The notes under the pieces were generated by a model. The model was not told where the DNA came from. It did no database searches and worked only from the letters and a program-made list of their open reading frames with translations. Both the position numbers and the translations under genes were made by a program. A DNA stretch of 64,000 bases from assembly GCA_963662155.1 (NCBI GenBank), contig OY759265.1, positions 41,814,162 through 41,878,161 on the forward strand, in the 5' to 3' direction. This document shows, one piece after another, positions 1 to 10,421 of this stretch. Each line of letters begins with the position of its first letter. Position 1 is the first letter of the stretch. This DNA comes from Lamellibrachia columna (taxonomy: Eukaryota > Annelida > Polychaeta > Sabellida > Siboglinidae).

Positions 1-238
1 GGGTATATATATATAAACACACTGGAAATGTAGAAGACTACACAAACTACAAAGATGCACTTAACCTAGCTACAACTGAAATTAGAAAATCCAACAGATC
101 CTTTGAAAAAAAATGGCAGGTAATATAAAAAACGACACCAAGAGTTTCTATGCTTATGTAAGGAGTAAACAGAAAGGTCAAGATAAGGTCGGACCACGGG
201 ACAACAACAGTGGAAACATAATTTCAGATGGGTTTTAA

Positions 239-1002
239 ATGGCAGAGGTCCTGAATGAGTATTTCAGCTTAGTTTTTACCACAGAAGATATCAGCTCACT
301 TCCAGTTCCATTTACTAAATTTGAGGACGATACATCAGATTATTTAGGGCACTTATTTGTAACTCCTGAAATGATAGCAAAGAAAATTAAGAAGATGAAA
401 GATAATAAATCACCTGGAGTTGATGGTATACCACCAAAACTGCTCAAGGAAATTGTAGAGCAAATTAGTACACCACTTGCAAAAGTGTTTAACTTGTCAC
501 TAGAAGGAGGAATAGTTCCTTCAGAATGGAAAGAAGCAAACATTACGCCACTATTTAAGAAGGGATCGAGGAACAAGCCAGAAAATTACAGACCAGTGAG
601 TTTAACATCAATTGTATATAAATCACTCGAAACATTAATTAGAGACCACATGGTGGAGTTCCTTGTAAAACAAATATTAATAAATACATCTCAACATGGG
701 TTCCTAAAGCAAGGTTATGTCTAACCAAACTTTTTTGTTTTTTTTGGAAGAAATTACAAAGTGGGTAGATAACCGGTCACCAGTGGATGTTGTCTACTTA
801 GATTTTCAGAAAACTTTCAATAAAGTGCCATATCAAGTACTATTACTTAAACTAAAAGCCCATGGTATAGGTAATGATGTAATCAACTGGATAGAAAAGT
901 GGCTTAAACACAGAAGACAGAGAGTAATAGCAGATGGTGATATTTCAAACTGGAAATCTGTTTTGAGTGGGGTACCACAGGGGTCAGTATTAGGCCCTAT
1001 GC

Positions 1003-1073
<71 letters not shown>

Positions 1074-1205
1074 ATAAATGATTTGGAAGATGACATATCT
1101 AGCAAAGTACTGACATTTTATGACACAAAAGTATTCAGAAAGGTTACAAATGATATAGGTAAACAAAGTTTACAGGATGATCTAGATAAATTAGTTAAAT
1201 GGTAA
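239..1205 (+). pseudogene. CR1-like reverse transcriptase, frameshifted
   Basis: Two open frames, 239-724 and 717-1205, together cover RT motifs 0 to 5. They are offset by a frameshift at about 720, next to a run of T. The second frame keeps the palm motif SGVPQGSVLGP but has an in-frame expansion of IY dipeptides just before INDLEDD, and its YADD-equivalent box is mutated (FYDTK). It ends at TAA 1203-1205 where relatives continue as KWSEKWQM. It cannot encode an active enzyme. Confidence 0.8.
1007..1077 (+). repeat. (TA)n microsatellite inside the RT motif
   Basis: About 33 TA units interrupt the codons for the conserved LIYINDL motif of the CR1-like reverse transcriptase. The array is read in frame as repeated Ile-Tyr and returns to the motif at IYINDL. 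Confidence 0.9.
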
Positions 1206-1393
1206 GAAATATGGCAATGTTATTCAATTTTGGGAAGTACTAATGCATACACATAGGGCATGGAAATATGGATGAAGAATATAAAATGGGGGATGCTGTA
1301 CTAGATAGAACCACACAAGAAAATTACTTAAGAATAACAATTAGAGGTGACAAGAAAGTTTCAGAGCAATGTGGGATTGCTGCTTCAAAATTT

Positions 1394-1425
1394 CCTCTGT
1401 GAGAATGTACTCATTCTCACAGAGG
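1394..1425. repeat. 14-bp perfect hairpin at a CR1 deletion junction
   Basis: Left arm CCTCTGTGAGAATG at 1394-1407, spacer TACT, right arm CATTCTCACAGAGG at 1412-1425. Only the right arm belongs to the normal CR1 sequence (compare 58742-58755); the left arm sits exactly where the internal deletion joins. Confidence 0.8.
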
Positions 1426-1865
1426 GTGATAAATGAATGGAACAAACTGCCAAATGATTGTGTTAATGCTAGTAGTGTGAATATGTTTAAAAATAGATTT
1501 GACAGATATCTGATAAGGGCAGGCTATACATAGATGACAAAACTGTTAGACTGGATAAGCCGATGGCTTCCTTGTCCACTTGCCATCTGAAACTTGTTGT
1601 TTTGGATGGCAATCTTGCTAAATCTTGTTAAATAGCATAAGACAAGTATGTAAAATGCAATTGCTAGGGCAACCATATGGTAATTTATCATATTCGATAG
1701 TGTAGCCGAGTGAATTGTAGGCATGATGATTATATTTTTTCCAAACATCTAACAGCAGTACCGACAACCCAGGTACCCCCAAACAATAGGGGATAATCAG
1801 TACTCATGCACTATACCACTATGCCATAGCAAACAACACGCCACAACAACACACAGTTTACTCAC

Positions 1866-2065
1866 GGAAGGGATTGGTGTTTTCCTCGTTGGCCTCATTT
1901 GGTTTCCCGATGCATCTAACAACGCATCGAATTAACTGGATGACGGGATAGAGAATGTTGAAGGGTGGAATCAAAGGTGATCGGTCATGATAATCCTTAA
2001 TGGCCCTGTAACGCTGGGAACACCACACCTGGTGTAACTTTTCCTGGATTTTCTGGAAAGTGTAA
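1866..2065 (-). CDS. TRPM exon: TRP domain
   Basis: Exon of 200 nt, last of the model. The 3' splice site is TGTTGCAG before 2065 and the donor is GTGAGT after 1866. It completes a serine codon from exon 15559-15421 (AG|T), giving LIAKF-SYTFQKIQEKLHQVW. The TRP-domain pattern QVWCSQRYRAIKDYHDRSP followed by LIPPFNILYPVIQLI matches the family pattern (WKFQRYxLIxEYxxRPxLPPPFxIL). A further exon must follow, since the donor leaves phase 1. Confidence 0.85.
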
Positions 2066-2212
2066 CTGCAACAGTGTAAGCATTCACTGCTCAATATGAT
2101 GATAAACAAAATGGTACAACGCCATTTTAAAGCTTTAATATTGTTGCTCGAATAATAAAAGCTGCCTTAGGTAAATGTGAAACACAAATTACCCATTTAA
2201 CGGCAACATTAC

Positions 2213-2478
2213 AAAGTGCTTCATGGTACATATATAAAAGTATTGTTCCCCAAAAGCCATAATCTAGACACATAAGGACGACATGATCCCAACCATATAA
2301 TCAGTATATTACAGGGGTTCTAAAATGGTCCTAAACATTGTTTGTTGAAGCTAGATGAAAAGTAATGAAATTAAATGAAATTTATTAGACCAATAATAAC
2401 AAGTACATAATTATAATTTAGTATATACAATAGGTCAGGAGACTCTTGTTAAGGCATTTAAATCCTGCTACCACAAGA
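2213..2478. repeat. Direct repeat A, copy 1 (LINE 3' UTR)
   Basis: About 266 bp nearly identical to 3079-3346. Read on the minus strand it ends in TTATTGGTCTAATAAATTTC followed by CATTT-type repeats, a usual LINE tail. It directly follows the RT fragment at 3014-2480. Confidence 0.75.
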
Positions 2479-3072
2479 GTTAATTATCGTCCACACATAT
2501 AACAGTTAATAATAGTGCAAGCATTCTGATACCTTTCAATGATGTAACTTTTAATATAGATGGAGAATCCATGGATACTGTTGGTGAATATTTTATTAAT
2601 AATGATATCGGGATGTTTCTTTTGGAGAATTCTTGATTGACTCTAGGGATAAATACATTTGTGCATGCCCTAGTGGCATGTTGATGGTGTTGGGTATTGT
2701 ATAAGAGTAGGTTTTGATAGAAATAATCAGGCAGCTGCTTGTTGATCAATTTGTCAATAAATTTGAGTAGTTGAATTCTATATATGTCATCAAGCTTTAC
2801 GAGATAGTTTCTTAAAAATTGGTTCACTATGAGCCAGGTAATTACTAGAAGTTATAATTCTAACTGCCCTTTTCTGTGATTTGATAATTTTATTATTTAG
2901 GTTACTCTGAGTCCCCCAGACCAACACTCCATAATTGAAGTGGCATACGATTAGGGAGTTATAGATTGTTCTCAGGATGTTGATTGATAGGATGTGTTTG
3001 AGACTATTTAACACTCCTATGGTTTTTGATATTTAGTAGCCAGTGCATCTATATGACTAGCCAAATTTAGGT
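2370..3072 (-). mobile_element. LINE family B, 5'-truncated copy 1
   Basis: Minus-strand frames 3014-2790 and 2827-2480 encode the C-terminal part of a Jockey/L2-type LINE reverse transcriptase (VLNSLKHILSINILRTIYNS, FNYGVLVWGTQSNLNNKI, KSQKRAVRIIT, LINKQLPDYF). A frameshift separates the two frames. The second copy at 4511-3977 is nearly identical in protein. No catalytic domain is present; this is a dead 5'-truncated insertion. Confidence 0.75.
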
Positions 3073-3078
3073 GTTTGT

Positions 3079-3346
3079 TAATAGTGCTTCATGGTACATA
3101 TATAAAAGTATTGTTCCCCCAAAAGCCATAATCTAGACGCATAAGGACGACATGATCCCAACCATATAATCAGTATATTACAGGGGTTCTAAAATGGTCC
3201 TAAACATTGTTTGTTGAAGCTAGATGAAAAGTAATGAAATGAAATGAAATTTATTAGACCAATAATTACAAGTACATATTATAATTTAGTATATACAATA
3301 GGTCAGGAGACTCTTGTTAAGGCATTTAAATCCTGCTACCACAAGA
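3079..3346. repeat. Direct repeat A, copy 2
   Basis: Second copy of the 2213-2478 segment, with few differences (GTTCCCCC versus GTTCCCC, AGACGCATA versus AGACACATA). Here the RT part does not follow directly; an unrelated 140 bp and then an inverted copy of family B sequence come next. Confidence 0.75.
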
Positions 3347-3484
3347 GCCACCTTGAATAATAATTGTAGTATAATAATAACAATACATTTACACAGTAAT
3401 TTAGCTAATAATAAATGAACATGCCATAGTAAAGATTACAATCAAAAGTTCATACAGTAGCTGACATATACATGTGCACATATG

Positions 3485-4232
3485 CATTCTATCAAAACCT
3501 ACTCTTATACAATACCCAACACCATCAACATGCCACTAGGGCATGCACAAATGTATTTATCCCTAGAGTCAATCATGAATTCTCCAAAAGAAACATCCCA
3601 ATATAATTATTAATAAAATATTCACCAACAGTATCCATGGATTCCCCATCTATATTAAAAGTTACATCATTGAAAGGTATCAGAATGCTTGTACTATTAT
3701 TAACTATTATATGTGTGGAAGATAATTAACTTAAATCCTTAAATTATATCTTGGCAGATTTAATATTGTCTTTAAAATAAATTTATTGTAATATCTATGT
3801 AATAATATCTATTGTAATATGCATTTAGTTTTAGCTTTTTGTGCACATATGCACAACAAAACTAAAACTAAATGCATCAATAGATATTAAAATAAATTTA
3901 TTTTAAAGACAATATTAAATCTGCCAAGATATAATTAGCTAGTAACTACAAGGCGACGTATATATAGGGATTTAAGTTAATTATCGTCCACACATATAAC
4001 AGTTAATAATAGTACAAGCATTCTGATACCTTTCAATGATGTAACTTTTAATATAGATGGAGAATCCATGGATACTGTTGGTGAATATTTTATTAATAAT
4101 GATATCGGGATGTTTCTTTTGGAGAATTCGTGATTGACTCTAGGGATAAATACATTTGTGCATGCCCTAGTGGCATGTTGATGGTGTTGGGTATTGTATA
4201 AGAGTAGGTTTTGATAGAAATAATCAGGCAGC
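3485..4232. repeat. Large inverted repeat (palindrome), LINE family B 3' ends
   Basis: The segment 3485-3840 is the reverse complement of 3860-4232, with scattered mismatches. The outer arms are the end of the RT frame (3490-3725 against 3980-4222); the inner arms share the boxes CTTGGCAGATTTAATATTGT and its complement. The centre is near 3850 (GTGCACATATGCAC). The right arm belongs to LINE copy 2. Confidence 0.85.
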
Positions 4233-4880
4233 TGCTTGTTGATCAATTTGTAAATAAATTTGAGTAGTTGAATTCTATATATGTCATCAAGCTTTAAGAG
4301 ATAGTTTCTTAAAAATTGGTTCACTATGAGCCAGGTAATTACTAGAAGTTATAATTCTAACTGCCCTTTTCTGTGATTTGATAATTTTATTATTTAGGTT
4401 ACTCTGAGTCCCCCAGACCAACACTCCATAATTGAGGTAGCATACGATTAGGGAGTTATAGATTGTTCTCAGGATGTTGATTGATAGGATGCGTTTGAGA
4501 CTATTTAACACTCCTATGGTTTTTGATATTTAGTAGCCAGTGCATCTATATGACTAGCCAAATTTAGGTGTTTGTTAATAGTGATATCGAGAAAATTTTA
4601 ATTATCTACAAATTCAATATTTGATTCAGATATTCGAGGGAGAGGAAGGTGAACCTTTTTTGTGCCATATGAAATATCATGGCTTTTGTTTTCTTTACAT
4701 TTAGTGAAATTTTGATCACTTTGAGCCAAATACTTATTTTTTTCTAATTCGTTGTTTAGTCTTTCATTGTGAATATCATAGTGTGCATTAGAATTTAGTG
4801 TAGTGAATAACAAACCACAACCATAACTATTGCTGACATTATCTGGCCTAGTTAGAATATTCTTTATAATAAAAATCAAA
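3965..4880 (-). mobile_element. LINE family B, copy 2
   Basis: Minus-strand remains of a LINE reverse transcriptase: 4879-4598 (thumb-connection region, NNELEKNKYLAQ, KKVHLPLPRISESNIEFVDN), then 4560-4512 in another frame, 4511-4287 and 4324-3977 (same residues as copy 1, with LYKLINKQLPDYF-type ending). Several frameshifts. Longer at the 5' side than copy 1 by about 370 bp. It ends in VICVDDN and stop at about 3977, then enters the palindrome. Confidence 0.75.
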
Positions 4881-5149
4881 TATACATTTCTGGATGAAAT
4901 AATGTCAATTAAGTTTGCTCAATCTATCTGTCTCAGGTTGAGTTTTTGTATGTATTTATTGACAAACAACTGAACAGTTACAACAGTTCTTCAATAATTG
5001 CATTGATCCATCTGTTGACAATTTTAAAATTGTATTCTGACATATCGAGATAGCCTAACCCTTTGGCTTTGGTCCATCTTTGAGCTTGGGTTCCCAAGGA
5101 GTTTGGCACAACATACGTTTTTGTATTGTAAGTACCGGTAAGTAAGTAA

Positions 5150-5690
5150 GAAAATATTTAAAGTGTCACTCCATGTACACATGTATTAAACACAAAACAT
5201 AAATACGTTATACACATAGCAGGCAATATGTACGTGGACCACTCAGAAGTGAGTCATACGAGACTACAAAACAGCTTAAAAATATTATTAAAACAAAAAT
5301 GTACAATAAATAAATAATACAAATATATGATTATCTGTATAAATACCTGCATAAAATACATAATTAATTAATATAAATACATGACTGTACGTACAAATTT
5401 GTATTACTTAAAACAAATTTGCACAATTTTTTGTTGTATTATGTAATAGCATGTGTAATATTTTTCATAAGGTGCAGGCAGTTTTGCTCATAACATTATC
5501 ATTATTCAATAAAAATATAAATCTAATTTGTTCATTTAAATTATTAAAAGCTGGATCCTTATTTATAGCATAATCTATAAATTCATGTCGTTCATTAATA
5601 AACAAAAGGCGGTTCATTAAAACGTAAAACTCATTTTTTATTTCATCAGTACAATTATAGCGTGTTCTGTTGTATTGTATTGTCAATGAA
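5150..5690 (-). mobile_element. LINE 3' end fragment
   Basis: Minus-strand frame 5686-5465 (NRTRYNCTDEIKNEFYVLMN, NERHEFIDYAINKDPAFNNL, NVMSKTACTL) resembles the extreme C-terminus of LINE polyproteins, where a cysteine-poor tail with NERxEF..I and a final KxACTL-like stretch is common. The AT-rich 5464-5150 would be its 3' UTR. No RT catalytic motifs. Family assignment is by resemblance only. Confidence 0.5.
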
Positions 5691-6150
5691 TTTGCCTTCT
5701 AAGAGACATCACGAGTAACAAGAGAGATAACTGTTGTCACATACAGTTTACTGAAATACTGTGGTTATTTAACATAGCATCTGACATTTCAGTTCTTGGG
5801 GGCACATTATAGAGCCGTTCAAAGTATGACAAGTAACAACATTCATGTGGGGGCAATGGGCCGGGTGGCATCTGATTGAATTTATGGACTAATTAATGTT
5901 AAATTTTACTAATACAAATGTTTTAAACCAAGTTCTTGTCTTGATGCAACAAGGAAAGCCAAGGTACATTTTCCGTCAAAACACAAAATTACTATGAATT
6001 GGAATAACTTTTTTCCGAATGTTTATCAGATAGTATTAAAGGGAAAGATGTATGTTGCTTTCTGAGAGCTTTATTGGAGAAATATTTAACCTAAAATGAC
6101 AGTCATAGTTTTGTGAGTGATATGTATATGTTATTTATACCTGATTTAGC

Positions 6151-6350
<200 letters not shown>

Positions 6351-6647
6351 CTGCCGCCTGCTTAAACGTACTTAGAATTGCTTTGACAATTCTCAAGAAA
6401 CATTAGGCGAACAATGTCAATGAACGAGTATCAACGTGTTGTTTGTTTTGCGCTGCCGGCGACATCAATTGCTGCTGCTGGCTTCACTTCGACCGTTTGT
6501 AAATTGTAATCGAGATTCACAAATACGCCTCGTGTAAGAATCAGAAAAACAGTTTTAAATGCATTTAGTATGCATGCAATACCAACATAACACTTGGGTG
6601 AAATGACTTGTCCCATTACATCGTAAATTTAATCATTTTCGCGACGC

Positions 6648-7050
6648 GAAGGGTTCAGCCTACTGTTACATTTCCCATTGGTGACCATGTTAACGTTTTG
6701 CACGATTATAAGAAAACGGGACCATCAAAAATTCTGAAACTTCCTGCCGTTGTCCGCATCTCATTGACATGCTGGTCGAGTTGTCAAAATCACATATTTC
6801 TAACTCTTTTAAAACGGCTGAACGTGCCATACCCATCAATATTTACAAATTTCTGCATAAATTACTATGCATACGTGCCTTGTGGCGAAAAAATTCCCAA
6901 AAATCCTTCCGCCTATTTAAATCATCTAAAAATCCACGGTTACACTGTTCTACCAGCAAACTTGCCAATGTGTCTGCTCATATGCAGTTATATCAGATGA
7001 TATGATTTTCTGAAAACTACACATATCTAAAATGACTGTGCCCTACATTC
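6648..7050. repeat. Diverged direct repeat, copy 1
   Basis: Shares GGTTCAGCCTAC-GTTACATT, TTATAAGAAAACG and the ATGCTGGTCGAGT block with 7440-7935 in the same order, ending in a shared CTATGCCCT/CTGTGCCCT box. Roughly 75-80% similar by eye. The frames inside it look like chance frames. Nature unknown. Confidence 0.6.
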
Positions 7051-7439
7051 GTCTGTAACACACCAGGAAGTCTAACTGAGGCATGATCCCCGAAACCAAT
7101 ATGCCAAATTCCTAACCCAAGACTCTACCGGTGCGCGAAAATAAGAATTCATCATCCGCATATGAAACGATGAATTGATGTTAAGTGGTGCGTAATAAAT
7201 TTATGATTCGGTTGAGATCGCTTGAAAGACGGAGCGAAACAATTATTAATTCTACCTATTGTCGTTTTCTGTGTTTTATCAGCTTACATACTACGTTTAT
7301 CAAATCACACACGTTTTCGGCTGCTCAGATCCAGGTGATTATTTTCGATTCGTAGGCCTATTGGTCCAGGGGCCGTATGCATGGACCGGGCGTAGCGTAG
7401 TCCCAGACTAAGCCCTACGTCCGGACTAACTAAGCTATA

Positions 7440-7935
7440 GGGTTCAGCCTACAGTTACATTTCCCATTGGTGGCCATGCTAATGTTTTGCAAAATTATAA
7501 GAAAACGTGACCTTCAAAAATTCTAAACGTTTTCACCATCCGCTATTAACATCCCACTCTCACTGATATGCTGGTCGAGTTTTGTCAAAATTAGACACTT
7601 CTAACTCTTGTAATATGCCTGTATGTGCGATACCCGTGTCTTTCGGAAGAGACATTAAAAACTGTTGGTCCAAACTCCTGCGTTAGCTCAAGATTTGGCT
7701 GTTTGGAGTATAACTACTTCAGACTTGAGATACCCCTCAATGTTTACGCACACGTGTCTAATCGCCAAAAAAATCACAAATATCCTTCCACCTATTAAAA
7801 TCATCTAAAAATCCACCATTTCACTCTCAACAGCTTCCACCAGCAAACCTGGTAATGTCCCTGCTCAAATGCACTCAGATCGTATAATTTTTTTTTAAAC
7901 GTCCTATATCCCAACTTACTATGCCCTGAAAAAAG
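7440..7935. repeat. Diverged direct repeat, copy 2
   Basis: Second copy of 6648-7050, carrying an extra stretch of about 100 bp at 7625-7735. It lies just inside the left Harbinger end, while copy 1 lies outside it. Confidence 0.6.
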
Positions 7936-8880
7936 TTGCTGTTTCATCTCTACTCTAAAACTGTACTTATCTTATCATAATGTTTTGTTTCACAATTTCA
8001 CGTTTACGTGTTGGCTGGTGTCGAAACGAATGTAATAAATATAAAGTCACATGAAATGAAATCACATGGAAAAATCACAATTTTAAATAAATATAATACA
8101 TAGATCTTTGTATGTATGATATAAGTTAAAATATTAAATACATTCGGGTAGAATAGTTGTCTTAATCATCAAAACAAGACTAAACACTCAGTCCAAAAGT
8201 TTGATAAAAAGTTACTAATAAATCTTACTTGTGTACAATTATCAATAAAAAGGAGTGAGATTGATAGTTTCTTTGGAATATTTATATTAACCATGCATCA
8301 CACTTTGTTGTGTTTAATTATCAGTGGAAATATGCAAGACTATTTAGTATATATATAGTCTTCGAATAATTTGTTGTAAAATAATGCTGTGACTTTATTT
8401 CCTGTGACTTTTTATCCTAGCCAAAACTGTGAATTTATTTACCCGACTTTTTCTGTGACTCAACAGATTGCAGTGAAATTTTGTTTAACTGTTATCATTC
8501 AATAATGGTGTGTTCTTAGTTAGATGTACTCAAACTAGTTGATAGAATAAATTATAATACAAAATTAATTTTGGTTAAGAAATACATCAATAAATAGATT
8601 AGTATATAATCGTGATGAAAGTACAGTTATCATTTTGTTCTCATTTCAATATAACTGAATCAAATGCATTAATGGAATACATCACTTTATTTTTTTATTG
8701 ACAAATATAAAAAAAATTTAATGTACGATGAACAATATTGTGAAAGAAAAGCTTATATGCAAGACTGTAGTGCATTTTACATATTCAAACTGTACAAATT
8801 ATTGTATATAAGTAGATAACATGAACATAATACAATACAATCACAATATGTAATATTCACAAACGTCATCATTTAAAATA
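7936..8880. other. AT-rich stretch, no gene seen
   Basis: Low-complexity AT-rich sequence inside the Harbinger unit. I see no coding motif or structured repeat. Confidence 0.6.
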
Positions 8881-8886
8881 TTTCAG

Positions 8887-10084
8887 TGGAAGGAACAGAC
8901 AGCTTTGTCTTGGAGACTTCTGACGGCCAGTCAGTGACTGTGCAAGTGGATGAAGCCTGGGGTAAGCAAGCTTAATTATAAATTATTGATTTGCATATAA
9001 AAATTAGCAATGTCATATAGCTTGTGTGAAAATGTGCCACATGTGGTTCCTTAGTACAAGTTGAGGGTTGCTTCCAGCAACCAGATAGTGAAAGATTCAT
9101 ATTACAGACAGGAATCATAAAGTAACTCAGTGGGAGAGAACACAAGTTACATGCAGCCACCATAAAGTGGCAGGCATTATATAACTCTGGCAGTGACAGA
9201 AGAGTACCAATACACAACAGCACAGCTTTGAAGTTACATAACAGGACCTGTGGCAGGTGGCACATGCTGTGTCACCTCCACAGTGAGCCACCATTAAATT
9301 TATTATAACCTAAAATGTAATTAATTATAGACAATAATGATATCAACTTATCACTGCATCTTTTTGCTGCACAGAATAACTTGCATACATTCGTTTGTAT
9401 TTGTTTCACGTCCATATACGATCAGGATAAACTGCTTAAAATGAACATCACATATTATGTAAATAGATAACAAAACAGGGAAAGTTTGACTCATGTTTAC
9501 AAATGGCATCATACAACAGGAACACGTTTTGGCATTCCAGACATGTCATCATCTGTCGTGCCCATGCCACCGCTGTGGCCTTCGTCACAGCCAGGTCCGA
9601 GCTGGTTCACTGCCGGGGCCTTCGTCACAGCCAGCTCCGAGCTGGTTCATGCCTGTGGAGCTGCCAGCAATAGCTGCTCGATCCACATCGACAGCTACAC
9701 GCCCTGCCACACCAGCATTGGAGATTACACCTGCACCAATAGGTGTTTTGGAGAGAACACCTGCACCGACAGGTGTATTGAAGATGAGACCTAGACCTGC
9801 ATCGGCAAGTGTGCTGGAGAGAAGACCTGCATCTATGACTGAAGCCACCGAGATCGTCTCTACTCCAGTTTCTGTGACTATTCCCATTCGTACACCTGGG
9901 GTCACAACGGTGACGGCACAGCGATGCAAGAGACGTGATGCAGACGTTGAGGAGAGTGCTCTCTTCCAGAAGTGGCTGGCATCAGACAATGCCAAAAAGA
10001 AAAAAAATCAAACTGATGCAGTTGCAGGAAGAGAAGACGAAGTTGCAGATTAGTAAATTGCAACGCGAACTGCAACTCGAGTAG
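8887..10084 (+). pseudogene. Harbinger accessory (Myb-like) protein gene, disrupted
   Basis: A candidate exon 8887-8961 (EGTDSFVLETSDGQSVTVQV, ending DEAWG) is flanked by TTTCAG and GTAAGC. It joins in phase to an exon starting at 9541 after TTCCAG, coding DMSSSVVPMPPLWPSSQPGP. A 40-bp tandem duplication (about 9578-9617 and 9618-9657) shifts the frame; the longer frame then reads a Pro/Ala/Thr-rich linker and RRDADVEESALFQKWLASDN. A second shift in the A-run at 9992-10009 separates this from the coiled-coil end LMQLQEEKTKLQISKLQREL, stop TAG 10082-10084. Such linkers and coiled coils end the Myb/SANT partner that brings Harbinger transposase to DNA. I did not find the Myb domain itself. Confidence 0.5.
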
Positions 10085-10142
10085 TTTTACATGCATGAAC
10101 ACTTCAATGATGTGACATATTGTGATGTTTTTCAGTAGAATC

Positions 10143-10255
10143 GTAGGTGAAATACAAGAGGATTAAAAGTATGTGGTATTTACTCTAACTTTAAATATGT
10201 CTATTAAAGTTAGAGTAAATACCACCAACTTTTAGTCATCTTGTATTTCACCTAC
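10143..10255. repeat. Near-perfect 52-bp inverted repeat between convergent genes
   Basis: Arms 10143-10194 and 10204-10255 (GTAGGTGAAATACAAGA... against its complement) with a 9-nt loop and few mismatches. It lies between the 3' ends of the accessory gene and the transposase gene. It could serve both as a 3'-end structure, or be a tiny inserted fold-back. Confidence 0.9.
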
Positions 10256-10421
10256 AATGTTATTGACAGACATCATGCATGTAATAATATTGGTGTTTCA
10301 ATTACGATATATACAGTTGCTTTCAGTAAGTGAATTATGCATGTATCAGTTCATAAACATGAGTTCAAATGTTGTAGTGATGACTCCTACCCACTGTCAG
10401 ACTATTATCCAAAGTAATTTC

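Larger units (their letters stand above)
1..1650 (+). mobile_element. CR1-like LINE, partial copy
   Basis: Non-LTR retrotransposon of the CR1/Jockey group. Reverse transcriptase pieces lie at 239-724 (fingers: KSPGVDGIPPKLLKE, ENYRPVSLTSIVYKSLE) and 717-1205 (VYLDFQKTFNKVP, SGVPQGSVLGP, INDLEDD), separated by a frameshift. The catalytic box reads FYDTKVF where FADDTKVF is expected, so the key Asp pair is lost. Downstream, 1240-1390 and 1412-1540 hold the C-terminal domain with an internal deletion. The 3' end is at about 1640, with the AATCTTGTTAAAT-type tail that several other copies in this window share. The element probably starts left of the window. Confidence 0.85.

Noticed and set aside
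1858..2109. Single open frame of 83 codons taken as a gene
   Set aside because: Only the part within 1866-2065 is coding; the ends are intron sequence read through the splice sites.
9585..9995. Minus-strand frame of 136 codons (MALSDASHFWKRALS)
   Set aside because: It is the complement of the Pro/Ala/Thr-rich accessory gene, which has a matching coiled-coil end and splice signals on the plus strand.
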